The notes beneath the pieces are model-generated. The model saw nothing but the letters and a program-made list of their open reading frames with translations, was not told where the DNA came from and did not search any database. From Sorex araneus (lineage: Eukaryota; Chordata; Mammalia; Eulipotyphla; Soricidae), in NCBI RefSeq assembly GCF_027595985.1, contig NC_073311.1, forward strand, positions 44,643,539 to 44,707,538: a DNA stretch of 64,000 nt, given 5' to 3'. Below are positions 42,349 through 53,345 of this stretch, one piece after another. Positions within the stretch are counted from its first letter, which is position 1. Each line of letters begins with the position of its first letter. The position numbers were made by a program, and so were the translations under genes.

Positions 42349-44049
42349 TTAAGGCCGCAGTGTTCTATACTGAAAAGGGGTTGTAGTAACTTTATCGGGG
42401 CAGGGAATAGGCTGCGCTTCCTGCCGTCCCTGGCTGCAGCGATTATACTGATTGGAGCTCTGAAACTCCACACTGGGGAAAGGGGCTGAAACTGGGAACA
42501 TCTCCTGATTTTGAGGGGCCTGGGGCTGGTCCCCTTGCAGGTGTCCCGAGTTGGGGTCACCCACTACATCAAAATTAAAACGACAATCTCTGGCCCAATG
42601 ATTTCCCCTCTTACACCGGGGACAGGGCCCGGGAGGTGCAAGTCTGGCTCTGCAGTCTCTGGCCCAGTGGTTTCCCTTCTTACACCGGGGACAGGGCCCA
42701 GGACGTGCTCTAGTAGCACAGCTTGGGGGCGCATAGCAATCTCTACGAAAGTGGCCTGGTTTTCCACAATTAAAACATCTTTTCTGAGCTTGTCTCTGTA
42801 AGGCATAGACCTGTACCTTATGTTTAGCAGAGCCAACATTCCTGCATGCTTCCAAATACCCGAATATGTCTTCCTTCTCCTTAATAGGGAGCAGAATGGC
42901 CTGGCAATCCTCATTAGCATTTTCAAAGGCCAATAATTTAGTCAACAGCTCCTGAGTTACCTTATCTTTAACCTGCATTTCAATGGCTTTCATCAACCTT
43001 CCTGTGAAATCTGCATAAGGTTCTGAGGCTCTCTGGAAAATCTTTGTAAAACTTCCCTTAAATTCTGCTTCTGCATCAACCTTCTCCCATGCACGCAGGA
43101 CTATTTCACGCACATGAGCAAGAACAGCATGAGGCAAGGTGACTTGCCTTTCTGGGTCTCGCCATTTCCCTTCACCAGTTAACATCTCACAAGTCAACTT
43201 AATACCTGAAAAGTTTTGTCCAGCATGGCCTAGGCCTTGAAGCTTTGCCTTGGCCTCATTATAGAGCCACATTCTCCATTCCAAGTACTGAGAACGGCTT
43301 AAGCATGTCTTAGCAACCATGTGAAAATCTTGAGGCACCCAGTAGGATTTTTTACTCCAGTATGCAAGATACTCCCTACAGTACGGAGATGTAGGCCCGT
43401 ACGAGACACAGGCCTGTTTGAAACAACTGAGAGAATCCATTCTTAACCTGTGACAAGATGGATGCTGCTTCTTCTCTGCCTGGACTGGGCGATTGGGAGC
43501 ATGTCCCGATCGGTCTGGAGGCCGCTTGGCTGAGTCACTCTCGGACTCAGAATCTGAGTAAGTGGCAGCAGACTCATAACCCACATCACTTCCATCTAAT
43601 ACACTGGAAGTAGAGCAATATTCACCAGCCTCAGAAGTATTTTTCCTATGAAAACCCTTTCGAGACTTAGGTGTGGGAGGAGCTGAGGCCGTATTATTCC
43701 TAATGTTCTCCACATCAATTGCACTATTCAAAAATAGGAGAATAGAATTAACAATCTCCCATGTAGTCCAGAATTTCTGGGGGATCTTAGTCCCTTTCTT
43801 AGATGCCTTATAGACATTTTTCCTAACTTGTCTCCAAATCCTGCTTTCTAGAGTTCCTTCGTCTGGGAACCATGGGTTAACCTCATAAACTACTTTAAGG
43901 CAGGATCGGAGTTGGTCTCTGGAAACGTAGAGTTCCGGGTTTCCTATTCTGCGGGAGAGAGACTGAACGAAATCCACAAATGACTTGCCCTGTTCAGTCT
44001 GGCTCGAGAAAATACGAAAGATCTTGGGAAGGCCCAGAATCTGTCCCAT
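42349..44049 (-). CDS. gag: retroviral Gag polyprotein, intact
   Basis: 566 codons with no internal stop, in a good initiation context (aagATGG). Residues 1-112 form a matrix-like domain starting MGQ, a likely N-myristoylation site. Residues 113-200 are a Ser/Glu/Pro-rich linker with an SAPPTP motif. Residues 200-420 are capsid, with a major-homology-like segment at 338-356 (IFQRASEPYADFTGRLMKA) in which the usual QG is QR. Nucleocapsid has three CCHC zinc knuckles at 425-438, 453-466 and 476-489; the last two are almost identical. Gag would form particles at the membrane and bind RNA. No protease frame follows, so processing of the product would depend on another element. Expression is not shown by the sequence. 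Confidence 0.95.
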   Translation of the reverse strand: MGQILGLPKIFRIFSSQTEQGKSFVDFVQSLSRRIGNPELYVSRDQLRSCLKVVYEVNPWFPDEGTLESRIWRQVRKNVYKASKKGTKIPQKFWTTWEIVNSILLFLNSAIDVENIRNNTASAPPTPKSRKGFHRKNTSEAGEYCSTSSVLDGSDVGYESAATYSDSESESDSAKRPPDRSGHAPNRPVQAEKKQHPSCHRLRMDSLSCFKQACVSYGPTSPYCREYLAYWSKKSYWVPQDFHMVAKTCLSRSQYLEWRMWLYNEAKAKLQGLGHAGQNFSGIKLTCEMLTGEGKWRDPERQVTLPHAVLAHVREIVLRAWEKVDAEAEFKGSFTKIFQRASEPYADFTGRLMKAIEMQVKDKVTQELLTKLLAFENANEDCQAILLPIKEKEDIFGYLEACRNVGSAKHKVQVYALQRQAQKRCFNCGKPGHFRRDCYAPPSCATRARPGPCPRCKKGNHWARDCRARLAPPGPCPRCKRGNHWARDCRFNFDVVGDPNSGHLQGDQPQAPQNQEMFPVSAPFPSVEFQSSNQYNRCSQGRQEAQPIPCPDKVTTTPFQYRTLRP

Positions 44050-44153
44050 CTTAGTGGGGGATTGCTGCTAGGATTCTAAACCGCAGCACACACAAAAAAA
44101 TCCTGATCTCCCGCTCACCTTCTAAAGTGGGGCGCACCGAACGCTTATTCTTA

Positions 44154-44156
44154 CCT
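44154..44156 (-). promoter_or_regulatory. leader splice donor
   Basis: On minus, ctaaag|gtaaga sits between the primer-binding site and gag, the usual place of the major retroviral donor. A second donor-like aag|gtgagc lies near 44115-44121. Confidence 0.5.
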
Positions 44157-44172
44157 TTAGTTGATAGTTCGT

Positions 44173-44190
44173 GCCCACCCAGGGACGCCA
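44173..44190 (-). promoter_or_regulatory. primer-binding site, tRNA-Asn type
   Basis: On minus, TGGCGTCCCTGGGTGGGC begins two bases after the 5' LTR. Its complement gcccacccagggacgcca corresponds, from memory, to the 3' end of mammalian tRNA-Asn(GTT) with CCA, so reverse transcription would be primed by tRNA-Asn rather than the tRNA-Lys usual for many betaretroviruses. Confidence 0.85.
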
Positions 44191-44192
44191 GC

Positions 44193-44544
44193 TGTAAGAA
44201 AACACGCAACCCGGAGATTCTTCTTCCAGCTATTTATTAAGAAACCTTCTCATGCAAACGGAAAAAGGACGAACGAAGCAGGGACTAAGGACGAACGAAG
44301 GAAAAGGAACCAGGGGGAGCCCCTAGCTAGGCAGCTTCCCTCCTTATATACCTCTCGCTGCTTGTTTTCGCCCACGTGTCTGCATCTGATAGGTTAGTTA
44401 CAGCTTATGGGCGTGGCAAGACATCCTGTTTCCTTATTAGGAATGGTTTTCGAAGCACACAGGTGTTGTTTACGAAGAAAGGTGCAATTTACAAGCACAG
44501 TGCAACTGTTGTTGCAAAGCACGGTCCCGTGGAGGCTCTCCACA
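44193..44544 (-). repeat. 5' LTR of the provirus
   Basis: 352 bp, the same as the 3' LTR except position 44474. TATA-like box at 44342-44351 and AATAAA at 44233-44238 on minus. Long open frames across it in the opposite orientation are incidental. Confidence 0.95.
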
Positions 44545-44640
44545 CAGATCTAAAATTTAATAAGATCCTGGTATTAAAGTCGGTTCAAAGACTGGACACG
44601 GACTAGTGTTTAGACTGTGACAGTGATGTAGAAATTATCA

Positions 44641-44898
44641 CAGTCACTGTCACTGTTACTGTCATCCAGTTGCTCATCGATTGGCTGGAGTGGGCACCAG
44701 TAATGCCTCTCATTGTGAGACTTATTTGTTACTGTTTTTGGCCTATCCAATAGGCCACAGGTAGCTTGCCAGTCTCTGCCGTGGGGGTGCGATACTCTCG
44801 GTAGCTTGCTGGGCTCTCAGAGAGGGACGGAGGAATCGAACACGGGTCGGCCGCATGAAAGGCGAATGCCCTACCGCTGTGCTATCGCTCCAGCCCCA
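44641..44898 (-). repeat. RTE-tailed tRNA-derived SINE
   Basis: Inverted tail 'cagtcactgtcactgttac', body 'ctctcagagagggacggag' and inverted head 'gtgctatcgctccagcccc'. Flanks tagaaattat / tagaaataat suggest the target duplication. Confidence 0.92.
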
Positions 44899-44916
44899 TA
44901 GAAATAATAAGAAAAA

Positions 44917-44918
44917 TA

Positions 44919-44963
<45 letters not shown>
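44917..44963 (+). repeat. (AAT)n microsatellite
   Basis: About 15 AAT units. Confidence 0.97.
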
Positions 44964-46094
44964 CCTGCTCTTAAAACATCAACCAAAGGGGGAAGAGAGA
45001 GCACTGTAGTTATTCAAAGGACCCCAGTATGTAAGTGTTTAGGTTATACCCAAACCTTCTGGGGGGGGCTAACATATGGGATTGGAGTAGAATCATTGTC
45101 TTTAAGAGCAACCTGGGAAAATAATAATGAAGAATTTGGAGAATTCTAATAGAGGTTTTTTTTTTATTGTTTTTGTGAAGCAAGATAGTTTTTATTTAAA
45201 GACATTTACTTAGAGAAATGTCAGAGAATAGAAAGAGGGAAATACATGTTCAGGAGTACATGCAGGCCATTTCCACAGAATGGGGAAAGTCACCCTGACG
45301 TAAGACAGCACACATCTCAGATAGGTAGGAATCAAAGAAGCAAGGCAAGGCTAAGTAAGTACACATCTCAAGAGGGGATGCAAGCAAGTTCACTTAATTT
45401 GAATGACATTTCTACATCCATAGAGATTGATTCATCTCCTTTGTTTAAATAACTGGCTCCTTTTTCTTGTGGATTTGGTGATCGAACTCAAAGAACTTGG
45501 AGGTAAAATGAAGTTAAATTGATCGCTTTGTAAAGAAAATCATTTCTTTCCAGACACTCAAAATGCTTTTTAAAAAGGAATAATAGAGCAAGAATTTTTT
45601 TCATCACATGATATCTGAAGCTTAACTACTCATGTAGACCGAAGGCCTATATATTTCAGAAGACTAAAAAACAGTGCTAGCTAAAAGATAATGTATTTTG
45701 AATACCTTAACATTAGCTTTTGAGATTTTTACCAAGAGGCAGCCCTAGAGTAGAAGAAAATATTGGCAATGTTTATCTGACTTGTAATGGCTTTAACATC
45801 GCAAAGTAATCAATGTTTTTTAAAAAAATCTAATTATAGGAAAGAAATTCGAGAAGGGACAAACTAAGCTTCTAGCCAAAAGGAAAAATTAAACAAATGA
45901 AAAATATGTGAAATATGCTCAAATTGATTACCCATTAAGACAATGGAAAATAAAACCATGAGACATGGCTAGATACTGACCAGATGGACACATTAAACAA
46001 CAAAATACTAAGGACTGCTGAGGATGCGGAGCAATGGTTATGTAAATGATCTTGGTATGAAAGTAAGTCATTTGACATTATTTAGGAGAGTTGA
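44964..46094. other. intergenic, nothing recognised
   Basis: No gene or repeat family recognised. Confidence 0.45.
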
Positions 46095-46400
46095 AAGCCA
46101 ATGATGCTCACCATAGCCATGCCACGGGACCCCACTCCAGGCTGTTTCACTCGGGGTGCCCTGGGTGGGGGGTGAGAGCCCTCCCCGCCCCAAGGGACCC
46201 ATTCCCAGCAGCCAAAAACCTCCAGAACCCAACCGTTGCTATTCTCAAGGCCGCTCCTTGAATGCTGGGCCGATCCTCACCCATGAGTGAACCTATTAGT
46301 CGACCATACAGCCATATTCGCAGCCGAGCGACACATCATAAGACATACCCTACCCATAATCCAAGAGTACTGCACCAGATTTGATGGGGTTCAAATAGTA
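46095..46400 (+). repeat. fragment of the GC-rich element family
   Basis: 'ctccccgccccaagggacc', 'agcagccaaaaacctccag' and 'cgacacatcataagacat' followed by 'accctacccataatcc' match, inverted, the 32491-32720 module. Confidence 0.7.
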
Positions 46401-46810
46401 GGCAACCAATAATAGAGGGAAATATATATATATGTGCACATATATATATAATTTTATATATACAGATATATATACAAGTTCACAAGGCTCAACCTTTAAC
46501 AACATGTTAGTGATATCTTATAGATCTTAATGGCCCCTGCCAAACAGAACAATCTTCGCTTTCTTTCCTCTATGGATACTTTTTTGTAGCATTTCAGCAG
46601 TTTTTCATAACAAACAATACAAAATATATTATTTTGGTTTTGCTTTGGGACAAGGATTGGGGTTTGGGATGGAAACATCCCAAATATGGTGGTGGGAAGG
46701 TGTAATGATAGTGGGATTTGGTGTTTGAATATTAAATGTAATCGAATACTGTGAACTACCTTATGAAATAAAAAAATTAAAAATAAATAAAGTAATTAAT
46801 TAAAAAAGAG
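46401..46810 (+). repeat. probable 3' part of the same element, A-rich end
   Basis: After an (AT)n run (46424-46470) comes unassigned text ending 'gtgaactaccttatgaaata' and a short A-rich tail near 46770-46808. The tail suggests an L1-mobilised retroelement end; its link to the preceding module is inferred from adjacency. Confidence 0.4.
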
Positions 46811-47002
46811 AAAATATTGAAAGCCTATATCTCAGCAATTCCACCACTTAACTGTCTTCCTTAGGTAGACAGACAGACAGAGACATATACACATTCACAC
46901 ACACATACACATACAATATGCCCACCATGCCCTGGTAGTTATCTCTAGTGATCTACATAACATTATGGATACAAGCGAAGGTCGAATGACTGAAAAAACT
47001 TG

Positions 47003-47330
47003 ATATCATTATGAAATAAAATACAATACTGTTATGACAATTAACTGATTATAGTCACAGTTAACAATGTAGAATATTAAAAAATTATAACAGAGAATTA
47101 AATAAAGCAGATATAGGTTTTACCCACCATCTGAAAGTAGTGGGTTCTTACAAAACCTTTCTTAAACTGAAATAGTATAATATAATTCTGTTATGACAAT
47201 TAATTGATTATAGTCACAATTAACAGTATGGAATATTAAAATAATAGCAGGGAGTAAAATTTTAAAAAAGATACAAGTTTTATCCACTATCTGAAAGTAG
47301 ACACAATCTTTCTAAACTGAAATAGTATAA
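47003..47330. repeat. diverged tandem duplication, period about 159 bp
   Basis: 'gttatgacaatta' starts at 47031 and again at 47190, each followed by '(a/c)tgattatagtcac' and, further on, 'tatctgaaagtag'-like text. 'aaactgaaatagtataa' recurs at 47164 and 47314. Two imperfect units, AT-rich and non-coding. Confidence 0.75.
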
Positions 47331-47579
47331 AGTGAAGAAACATTTACCACTAATTTATATGGGGAAAAGGTTTTGCCTTCCCAGACCTCCAAAATAAACT
47401 ATTGAACAATGCTACATGAAATAAAAAAATATAGTAAAATTTAAAATATTATTATAAATATACAGCATATGTAACAGTTTCAGGGAGGTAGTTTGGTAGG
47501 GCAGTTCATTGCCTATAAGGACACACTGAACACTAAGGCTTTCATATTGTGTGGTCAAACTGAAAATTCTCTTTGAAAT
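47331..47579. other. AT-rich intergenic DNA
   Basis: No gene or repeat family recognised. Confidence 0.4.
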
Positions 47580-47690
47580 TTTCCCCCTTTTCCTCGTTGG
47601 GCATTGTCATTTACAAAGTTGCTGACAATCGAGTTTCAGGCATCCAATGTTCAGACTCCAAGCTCACTGCATCCCTCTACCAATGAAACC
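47580..47690 (-). mobile_element. possible old L1 3' end, inverted
   Basis: 'acaaagttgctgac', 'gagtttcaggcatccaat' and 'catccctctaccaatg' resemble the inverted L1 3' UTR used elsewhere in the window. Confidence 0.45.
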
Positions 47691-48474
47691 AGGTTCCTAC
47701 CTGCCCTTCAACCTGACAGTTTTGAAGGTGAATCTGTGTTGCTTGGGTTCTGTGCCAACAGAAGCAGATACTCACTCAGGGTTTCCAAGAAGAGTGAAGT
47801 GTGTTGATCAAACTTTCAAAACTGGGGAGATATGCATACTTTTTAAAAAAAATGTGGAAGATGCATTTGAATGCTTCAAAGTACCACAGAGTAGAAGTCA
47901 CCATAAGAACTAGCCATGCAGCTGCCTCTAGACCTTCTTGAGCTCCAGAAGTTCACCACGGTTCCCAGCTGTGGAGACATTCTCTGCTGATGGCTCAAAG
48001 CTGATCCTCAATGGGGGAATTACTCTTGGCCACAGAGACCTAGATACCCAGGTTCACAGCCCTCCCTGGCCTTGGCTTGTGTCTAAGAAGATAAAGTGCC
48101 AGACTACTTGCTGCAATTTAGGATACCTGTGAAGAGCTAGCCCTTCTCAGAGACCCCTGTGGAGTTGGCTACAACCTCATTGTGTACCAGCTCCTCCATC
48201 TGCTCAGTTGACCTTCCTGACTTTTCCAAGATAGCTCCCTGACCTTCCATTTTTGTATCCGTTGACAGGATTCTGGCAGCCTTGATCGGCTCCTTTTGAG
48301 GGAAAACAAAGGAGCTGTTAATGAGAAGGAACACTTTGGAGCTTCTAGAATGCTGGCACCAGTCTATTTTAAAATTACAGTGATAGTCTCTCTGAGTTGC
48401 ATCACCATGTTGTACAATCATATGTTTGGATCTTCTTTGCAAGAGTTAGATTTCACAAATCTGATATTTGGTAA
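47691..48474. other. unassigned, possible decayed coding remnant
   Basis: Moderately GC-balanced, with interrupted open frames on both strands, for example a minus frame at 48137-48442 reading KMEGQGAILEKSGRSTEQME. No family recognised, no poly(A) trace or target duplication seen. An old retropseudogene is possible but unproven. Confidence 0.25.
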
Positions 48475-48594
48475 CTAGGGAGATAGCACCAGGAGTGCAT
48501 GCCTTGCGGGAAATTGTCCATCAGCCCTGCTGAGTGTGGTTCTGGTCATTGCCAGCTCTGCCAGGTTCAAGGTGTAAGCAGATTTGGCAGAGGT

Positions 48595-48643
48595 GGAGAG
48601 AGAGACAGGCAAACAGAGACAGGCAGAGACAGTGAGAGAGAGT

Positions 48644-48675
<32 letters not shown>
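48595..48675 (+). repeat. (GA)n/(GAGACAG)n purine repeat
   Basis: Degenerate GAGACAG units lead into a run of about 14 GA units. Confidence 0.9.
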
Positions 48676-48678
<3 letters not shown>

Positions 48679-48969
48679 AGAGATTTTCTATTCTTATTAG
48701 GTCCCAGTTATCATAACAGCGTATCTACCTTCATTAACATCATTTAAACCTGACTGAGTTTTCCCTAACACACTACCTCCAAATACTATCATATTGGAGG
48801 CTAAAGCTTTAACAGATGGATCTGGAGGACAGTTACATTCAATTCACTGCATAGCCAACAAATCAACAATTAAAATTATTTGGTATCAAGACATAAGTCA
48901 GACAACTCAAACTAATAAAGTCTTACTGAGAGATTTTTAAAGCCAAAGAAACACACCAAAATATTTAGG

Positions 48970-49142
48970 CAAATGTTGGAGAGATAGTACAGTGGGCAGG
49001 GCATTTTCCTTGTGGTGTCCAGTCCAGATTTAATCCCCAGCATTATATACTAAATCCAGAGTCCCTCTACAAGTTATCCATGAGTGCAGAGTCAGGAGTT
49101 AGCCTGAGCACTTCTGAGTGTGTCTCCCAAGCCCAAAATAAA
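48970..49142 (+). repeat. old tRNA-derived SINE
   Basis: 'gttggagagatagtacagtg' head, 'tttaatccccagcattata' and 'gtcaggagttagcctgagc', with a short AAATAAATAA tail. Confidence 0.85.
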
Positions 49143-50982
49143 TAAGTAGCTGGAAAGTTGAACAATTGCTCATACAAAAGGCTTTTTAGAAGTGCTCCTA
49201 TTCATTCATATATTCAAATTCATGAACACTACATACAGGGATTATATATTAAAGGACATGGCGAACCATCGGCAGTAAACAGACACCACATCCCAGTTAA
49301 ACTTTTCCTGGATAAAAGAAAAGGCAGAATCAAAGAGGAGGAAAATATCTACAAAATGACAGCCATGGGTTTGATGTTGCTTAAACAGTAATTTGGCTTT
49401 GAAGAACTTATCACATCCTCCTCAAAACCCCGCTGAGAAATTTCTATTAAATCACCTTTCTAGCTCCTACACCTGAAAATTGTCAGTGAGCATTGTCTAA
49501 AACCAACGCCAAACTTTTTTTTTCTGGATCTATCACATAAAACAGTGCCCTGGCACAGTGGACCCTTCTTGAGTATCCATCATTTGCAACCGTCATCCCA
49601 AGCCTATACAAAGGTTATAAAAAGACCAAGATTTTCATCTTCTATCACTGGCACTCCTGGACAAACTGAAGAATTGGAAGAAATACTCATTGGCTCCATT
49701 TTTAACTTACTCAAACTCTGTGAGGCAGCTGGCAAAAACCTGATGAAATCAAATGTTCAGAGGCCGTGAGAGACTCTGCCACCTCAGCCTCATGAAGCTT
49801 TTGTTTTAGCCGAATCCTGGCCTTATCACCTCATCTGTCACTCAGATTTCCCCCATCCACCCACAAATCCTCCAGGATTTATTGCAGATGTAGCAAGCTT
49901 GCTGGAAATAATGGTACAAGCAAAGAGGCTAGTCGGCTATCGACTCCAAGCTCTGGGTAATACCAATGGGAAATTATTTGCACAAAAGGTGCGTTGGGGT
50001 GACAAATGAAGAGAAGGCAGCCCATTGAAGATGCAAGGAAGGAGACAAAGCTAACACACTAATACCAAGCCACTAGCTTTATCTGATTACGTTTTGGGAC
50101 TTTGGCCTCCCCACAGTCCCGCTTGGGGCCTCCCCCACCCACCAGCACTTTGGGGTGAAAGACACAGGTTGCTTTCTTTGGAGTGCAGTGTACCGTGAAA
50201 TGGTAATCTAGAGAATGACTACATTTATATGAACCACAGAGTGTTTTTAACGCCCCACAAGAAAAACAATTTTCAGATCTGCATTAAATTTGTTTTTACA
50301 TCTTGCACTAAAGGAAAACGTAGCAGTGAGAGGAAAGCATTAAGATATGACAAAGGGAATTAAGATTGATTTTTATCCAGAAAGTAATTGGGGGGGGGGA
50401 TTTATTTTCGATAACATCTTTCTTGGACTCCGCTCAGACTCGATTTAGGAAAGCATTCAGAACAAGGGTAAATCCGTTCTTCACCCCTGCTTTTGCAGAA
50501 GCAAATGGGTTTTCATTTTGCCACTTCTATCCGGGAGCTGTCCCACTTTGCGGTAACTTCTTGCATTCATCTGTTGTTATTTTCACTCAGTGGTTTCCCC
50601 CGCCAAGCAGGTGACATCTCTGGTTTCCTTGTGATGTGAAAGGGGCACAGAGCCCTTCATTAGGAAGCCTTTTCCTCTCAGAGTGAGGAGAAATTCCCTG
50701 ATCTGAGTTTATACTCTTTTGCTACTTTCATTTTCACAGAAACAAAGTGGACTCTTTTAATCCATATTCCAACCGGCCGCTAAGGCTTTCAACAGATAAA
50801 GTCCAGACTGACTTGCTCCCCCCACCCCCAGTCCTTTCTGAAGTATTTTTCTTCATATTTGGTGAAAGGCAGAGGAAAGGATAAACTATGAAATATGTGC
50901 ATCATTATACATGCCCAAATGTGGTCTCAAGGTGAGAGATGAACGTGTGAAGTGTCAGTTTTAAAAATAAATGAACTTTCTT
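49143..50982. other. low-repeat block, possible conserved noncoding DNA
   Basis: About 1.8 kb without recognised repeats. Short frames at 49545-49769 and 50366-50614 have no paired splice sites. No gene claimed. Confidence 0.35.
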
Positions 50983-51172
50983 GGGGGCTGGAAAGATAGC
51001 ACAGCGGGTAGGGCGTGCACGCGGCCGACCCGGGTTCTAATCCCAGCATCCCATATGGTCCCCTGAGCACCGCCAGGGGTAATTCTTGAGTGAAGAGCCA
51101 GGAGTAACCCCTGTGCATAGCCGGGTGTGACCCAAAAACCAAAATAAATAAATAAATAAATAATAAAAAAAT
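50983..51172 (+). repeat. A-tailed tRNA-derived SINE, young copy
   Basis: Near-consensus body with an (AAAT)n tail. The 20-bp flank aaaaataaatgaactttctt lies at 50963-50982 and 51173-51192. Confidence 0.95.
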
Positions 51173-51255
51173 AAAAATAAATGAACTTTCTTCAGAGTGT
51201 AACCATGCCATCTTCATCTTACATAAAGATGCAGCTTAATTATGTATATAACGAG

Positions 51256-51330
51256 GGGCCAAATATGACTCAGCAATAGAGAGCATACCTTGCCTGCATG
51301 AGGCCTGGATTTGATCGTTGGCACTAAAAA
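51256..51330 (+). repeat. old SINE head
   Basis: 'ggggccaaatatgactcagc' and 'cctggatttgatcgttggc' match the head and B box at high divergence. Confidence 0.5.
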
Positions 51331-51902
51331 ATTGTATAGGAAGGAATGAAGTAGACTTTCTTACTCATCAATCTAAATATCCTTGTTTATTTCAGTAGCT
51401 TTCAATTCATTCATTCCACCCAGTAGATTAATCTTACCAAAAGCTATGCTCAGGCCAACTGAACATATTTCATTTTATGCCCAATTTCATCTTTAAATTT
51501 CATAAAAACAAATTTTAATTAAAAAACCAAACAAATGAGAATTTGTTGACTGGCTAAAACAAGTTTCCACTTAGATATAAATTTTTCCAAGAACAGTGTC
51601 GACATTTTTATTAATTTGTTTATTTTCTTTTTTTTAGTAATCAACATAATTTGGGCTAAATGCCAATATGCTATAAGAAATTGTACTCAATCCCAATTTT
51701 TGCAATTCTTTCTTTTCCAATCTTTTGTTCTTTATCATTCCATTAAACTAAGACCTAGCAAGACAAAACCTGGGATACAACCCAAAAGTTTGTGTCCAGC
51801 TTTTGCAACTCTAAGACCACCCAAACATTATTTTATTTATTTTTATTTTTTTCTTTCGAAAGTGTTTATTGAAAGATGTAAGTTTTCCTGAAGCAGTTTT
51901 AC
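51331..51902. other. AT-rich intergenic DNA
   Basis: No gene or repeat family recognised. Confidence 0.45.
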
Positions 51903-52140
51903 TGCATCTCATAATTTTTTTTTAATTTTTAAAATTTTATTGAATCACCGTGAGATAGTTACAAGCTTTAATGTTTGGGTTACAATCTCACAATGATCAA
52001 ACACCCATTCCTCCACCAATGCATGTTCCCCACCACCAATATCCCAGATATACCCCCCTTCCCACCCTCCCCCTGCCTCTAAGGCAGACAATATTCCTTA
52101 TACTCTCTCTATAATTTTGGGCATCATAGCTTGCAACAAC
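51903..52140 (-). mobile_element. L1 3' UTR, inverted
   Basis: T-rich start (inverted A tail), 'attgaatcaccgtgagata', 'cccattcctccaccaatgc', 'ccctccccctgcctctaag' and 'catagcttgcaacaac' match the L1 3' UTR at 22489-22760. Confidence 0.88.
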
Positions 52141-52749
52141 ATTTTAAGTTCTTACTTATTTAACTTGATAAGTTACTTATTTAACTTATTTAACTTGATG
52201 GGCATGTCCTATCATATATACATGTATTCATGTTGTAGTTGCAACATGGTTAAAAGATATATCAGAGAACAGGCTCCTGCTTTGATATTTAGAATACCTG
52301 TGATTCTTTAGAAAGCTATGTGTATAAATACTTAACCTGTAATATTTCTTTGCTCTTCACTTGTTGACTTTTATTACACAATCCTTTTGAAATAAGCTTA
52401 ATAAAAGATTATTTGCAAGCCAATAAAATTTTACCGGTGTTATCCATTGTTAACATGCCCTGGTTCTGACCCATGGCTGGTGTTGAGTCACAGAACTGGA
52501 ACTGTTTTTCAAAGAAGAGGTCTCAGAAGGCAAGCTTCGGAGATATTCTTATTCCTCAAATTACCTCCCAGCAGATTCAAGGAGCACAACCTTTCATTCT
52601 TTCCTGATGATCCCTGTGCATTGCTCTGTCTTGTCATGCATGATTGGTCAATCCTTAAGGTTTGGTTTAAATCTTCAGTTTAGCAACCCCACTTCTAAAT
52701 GTAGGGTGAAAAGAATTGTTTTCTGTGTTTTTATGTTCCATTTTTTTTG
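52141..52749. other. intergenic, nothing recognised
   Basis: No gene or repeat family recognised. Confidence 0.45.
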
Positions 52750-53345
52750 TTTCCCTCCCTGCCCCGAGCAGAGCCCTGGCAGCCGAAGACCTCCAGAACC
52801 CAGCCACAGCCATGCTCAAGACCATTCTCCACATGCTTGGACGAGCCTCACACATGAAGGAACTGGCAGAGGAACCCAGGTGTGCAGGACCCGGGGCTGA
52901 GATCTCCAAGCCTGCTCGGATGGGAACTGGGCCTTTTCCGCCCAGGTCATCCATTTTCCAGTAGATAGGCGGCCACACCCAGAAGCTGCCCCCAGTGCTG
53001 TGTAATCCCATCAATGGCCAACATTCAGAGACTATAAAACCAAGCTCCCAGAAGTGACATTTTATAGCCTAGTTCTCCCTCTCGCAGAACCTTGCAAGCT
53101 ACCGAGAGTTTCCTGCCCACATGGGAGAGCCTGGCAAGCTCCCTGTGTTGTATTCATATGCCAAAACCATTAACAATGATGGGTTTCATTCCCCTGACCC
53201 TGAAAGAGCCTCCAACATGGCATCATTGGGAAGGATGAGTAAAGAGAGGCTTCTAAAATCTCAGAGCTAGGACGAATGGAGATAATACTGAGACCGCTCG
53301 AGAAAAATCGATGATTAAGGGGGTGATGATGATGATGATGATGGT
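52750..53345 (+). repeat. RTE-tailed ~600-bp non-autonomous element, copy 3
   Basis: Collinear with copy 2 from 'gtttccctccctgccc' onward, so slightly more 5' truncated. It keeps 'ctaccgagagtttcctgcc', 'agagcctggcaagctccc', 'tcatatgccaaaaccatta', 'gaccgctcgagaaaaatcg' and a (GAT)n tail of about seven units. Compared with copy 2 it has a short extra stretch near 53054. No coding frame. Confidence 0.87.

Larger units (their letters stand above)
41006..44550 (-). mobile_element. young gag-only endogenous retrovirus (beta/class II-like)
   Basis: Complete LTR-bounded element on the minus strand: target duplication cagatc (41006-41011 and 44545-44550), two 352-bp LTRs with one visible difference, a primer-binding site, a leader with splice donors, an intact gag, and about 1 kb of pol/env remnant before the polypurine tract. 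The internal part is only about 2.8 kb, so protease, reverse transcriptase and most of integrase and env are gone. The class II placement rests on Gag layout and the 6-bp duplication. Near-identical LTRs mean recent integration. Movement of this copy would need enzymes from a related element. Confidence 0.93.

Noticed and set aside
42511..42801. Plus-strand frame opposite gag, and minus frame 42564-42926
   Set aside because: Shadows of the gag reading frame in the zinc-knuckle region.
44376..44606. Plus-strand open frame over the LTR, repeated at 41195-41383
   Set aside because: It is the antisense of the LTR, present twice because the LTR is; no retroviral protein is expected there.
48137..48442. 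101-codon minus-strand frame as a real gene
   Set aside because: No splice sites, start context or recognised family; listed only as an unassigned stretch.
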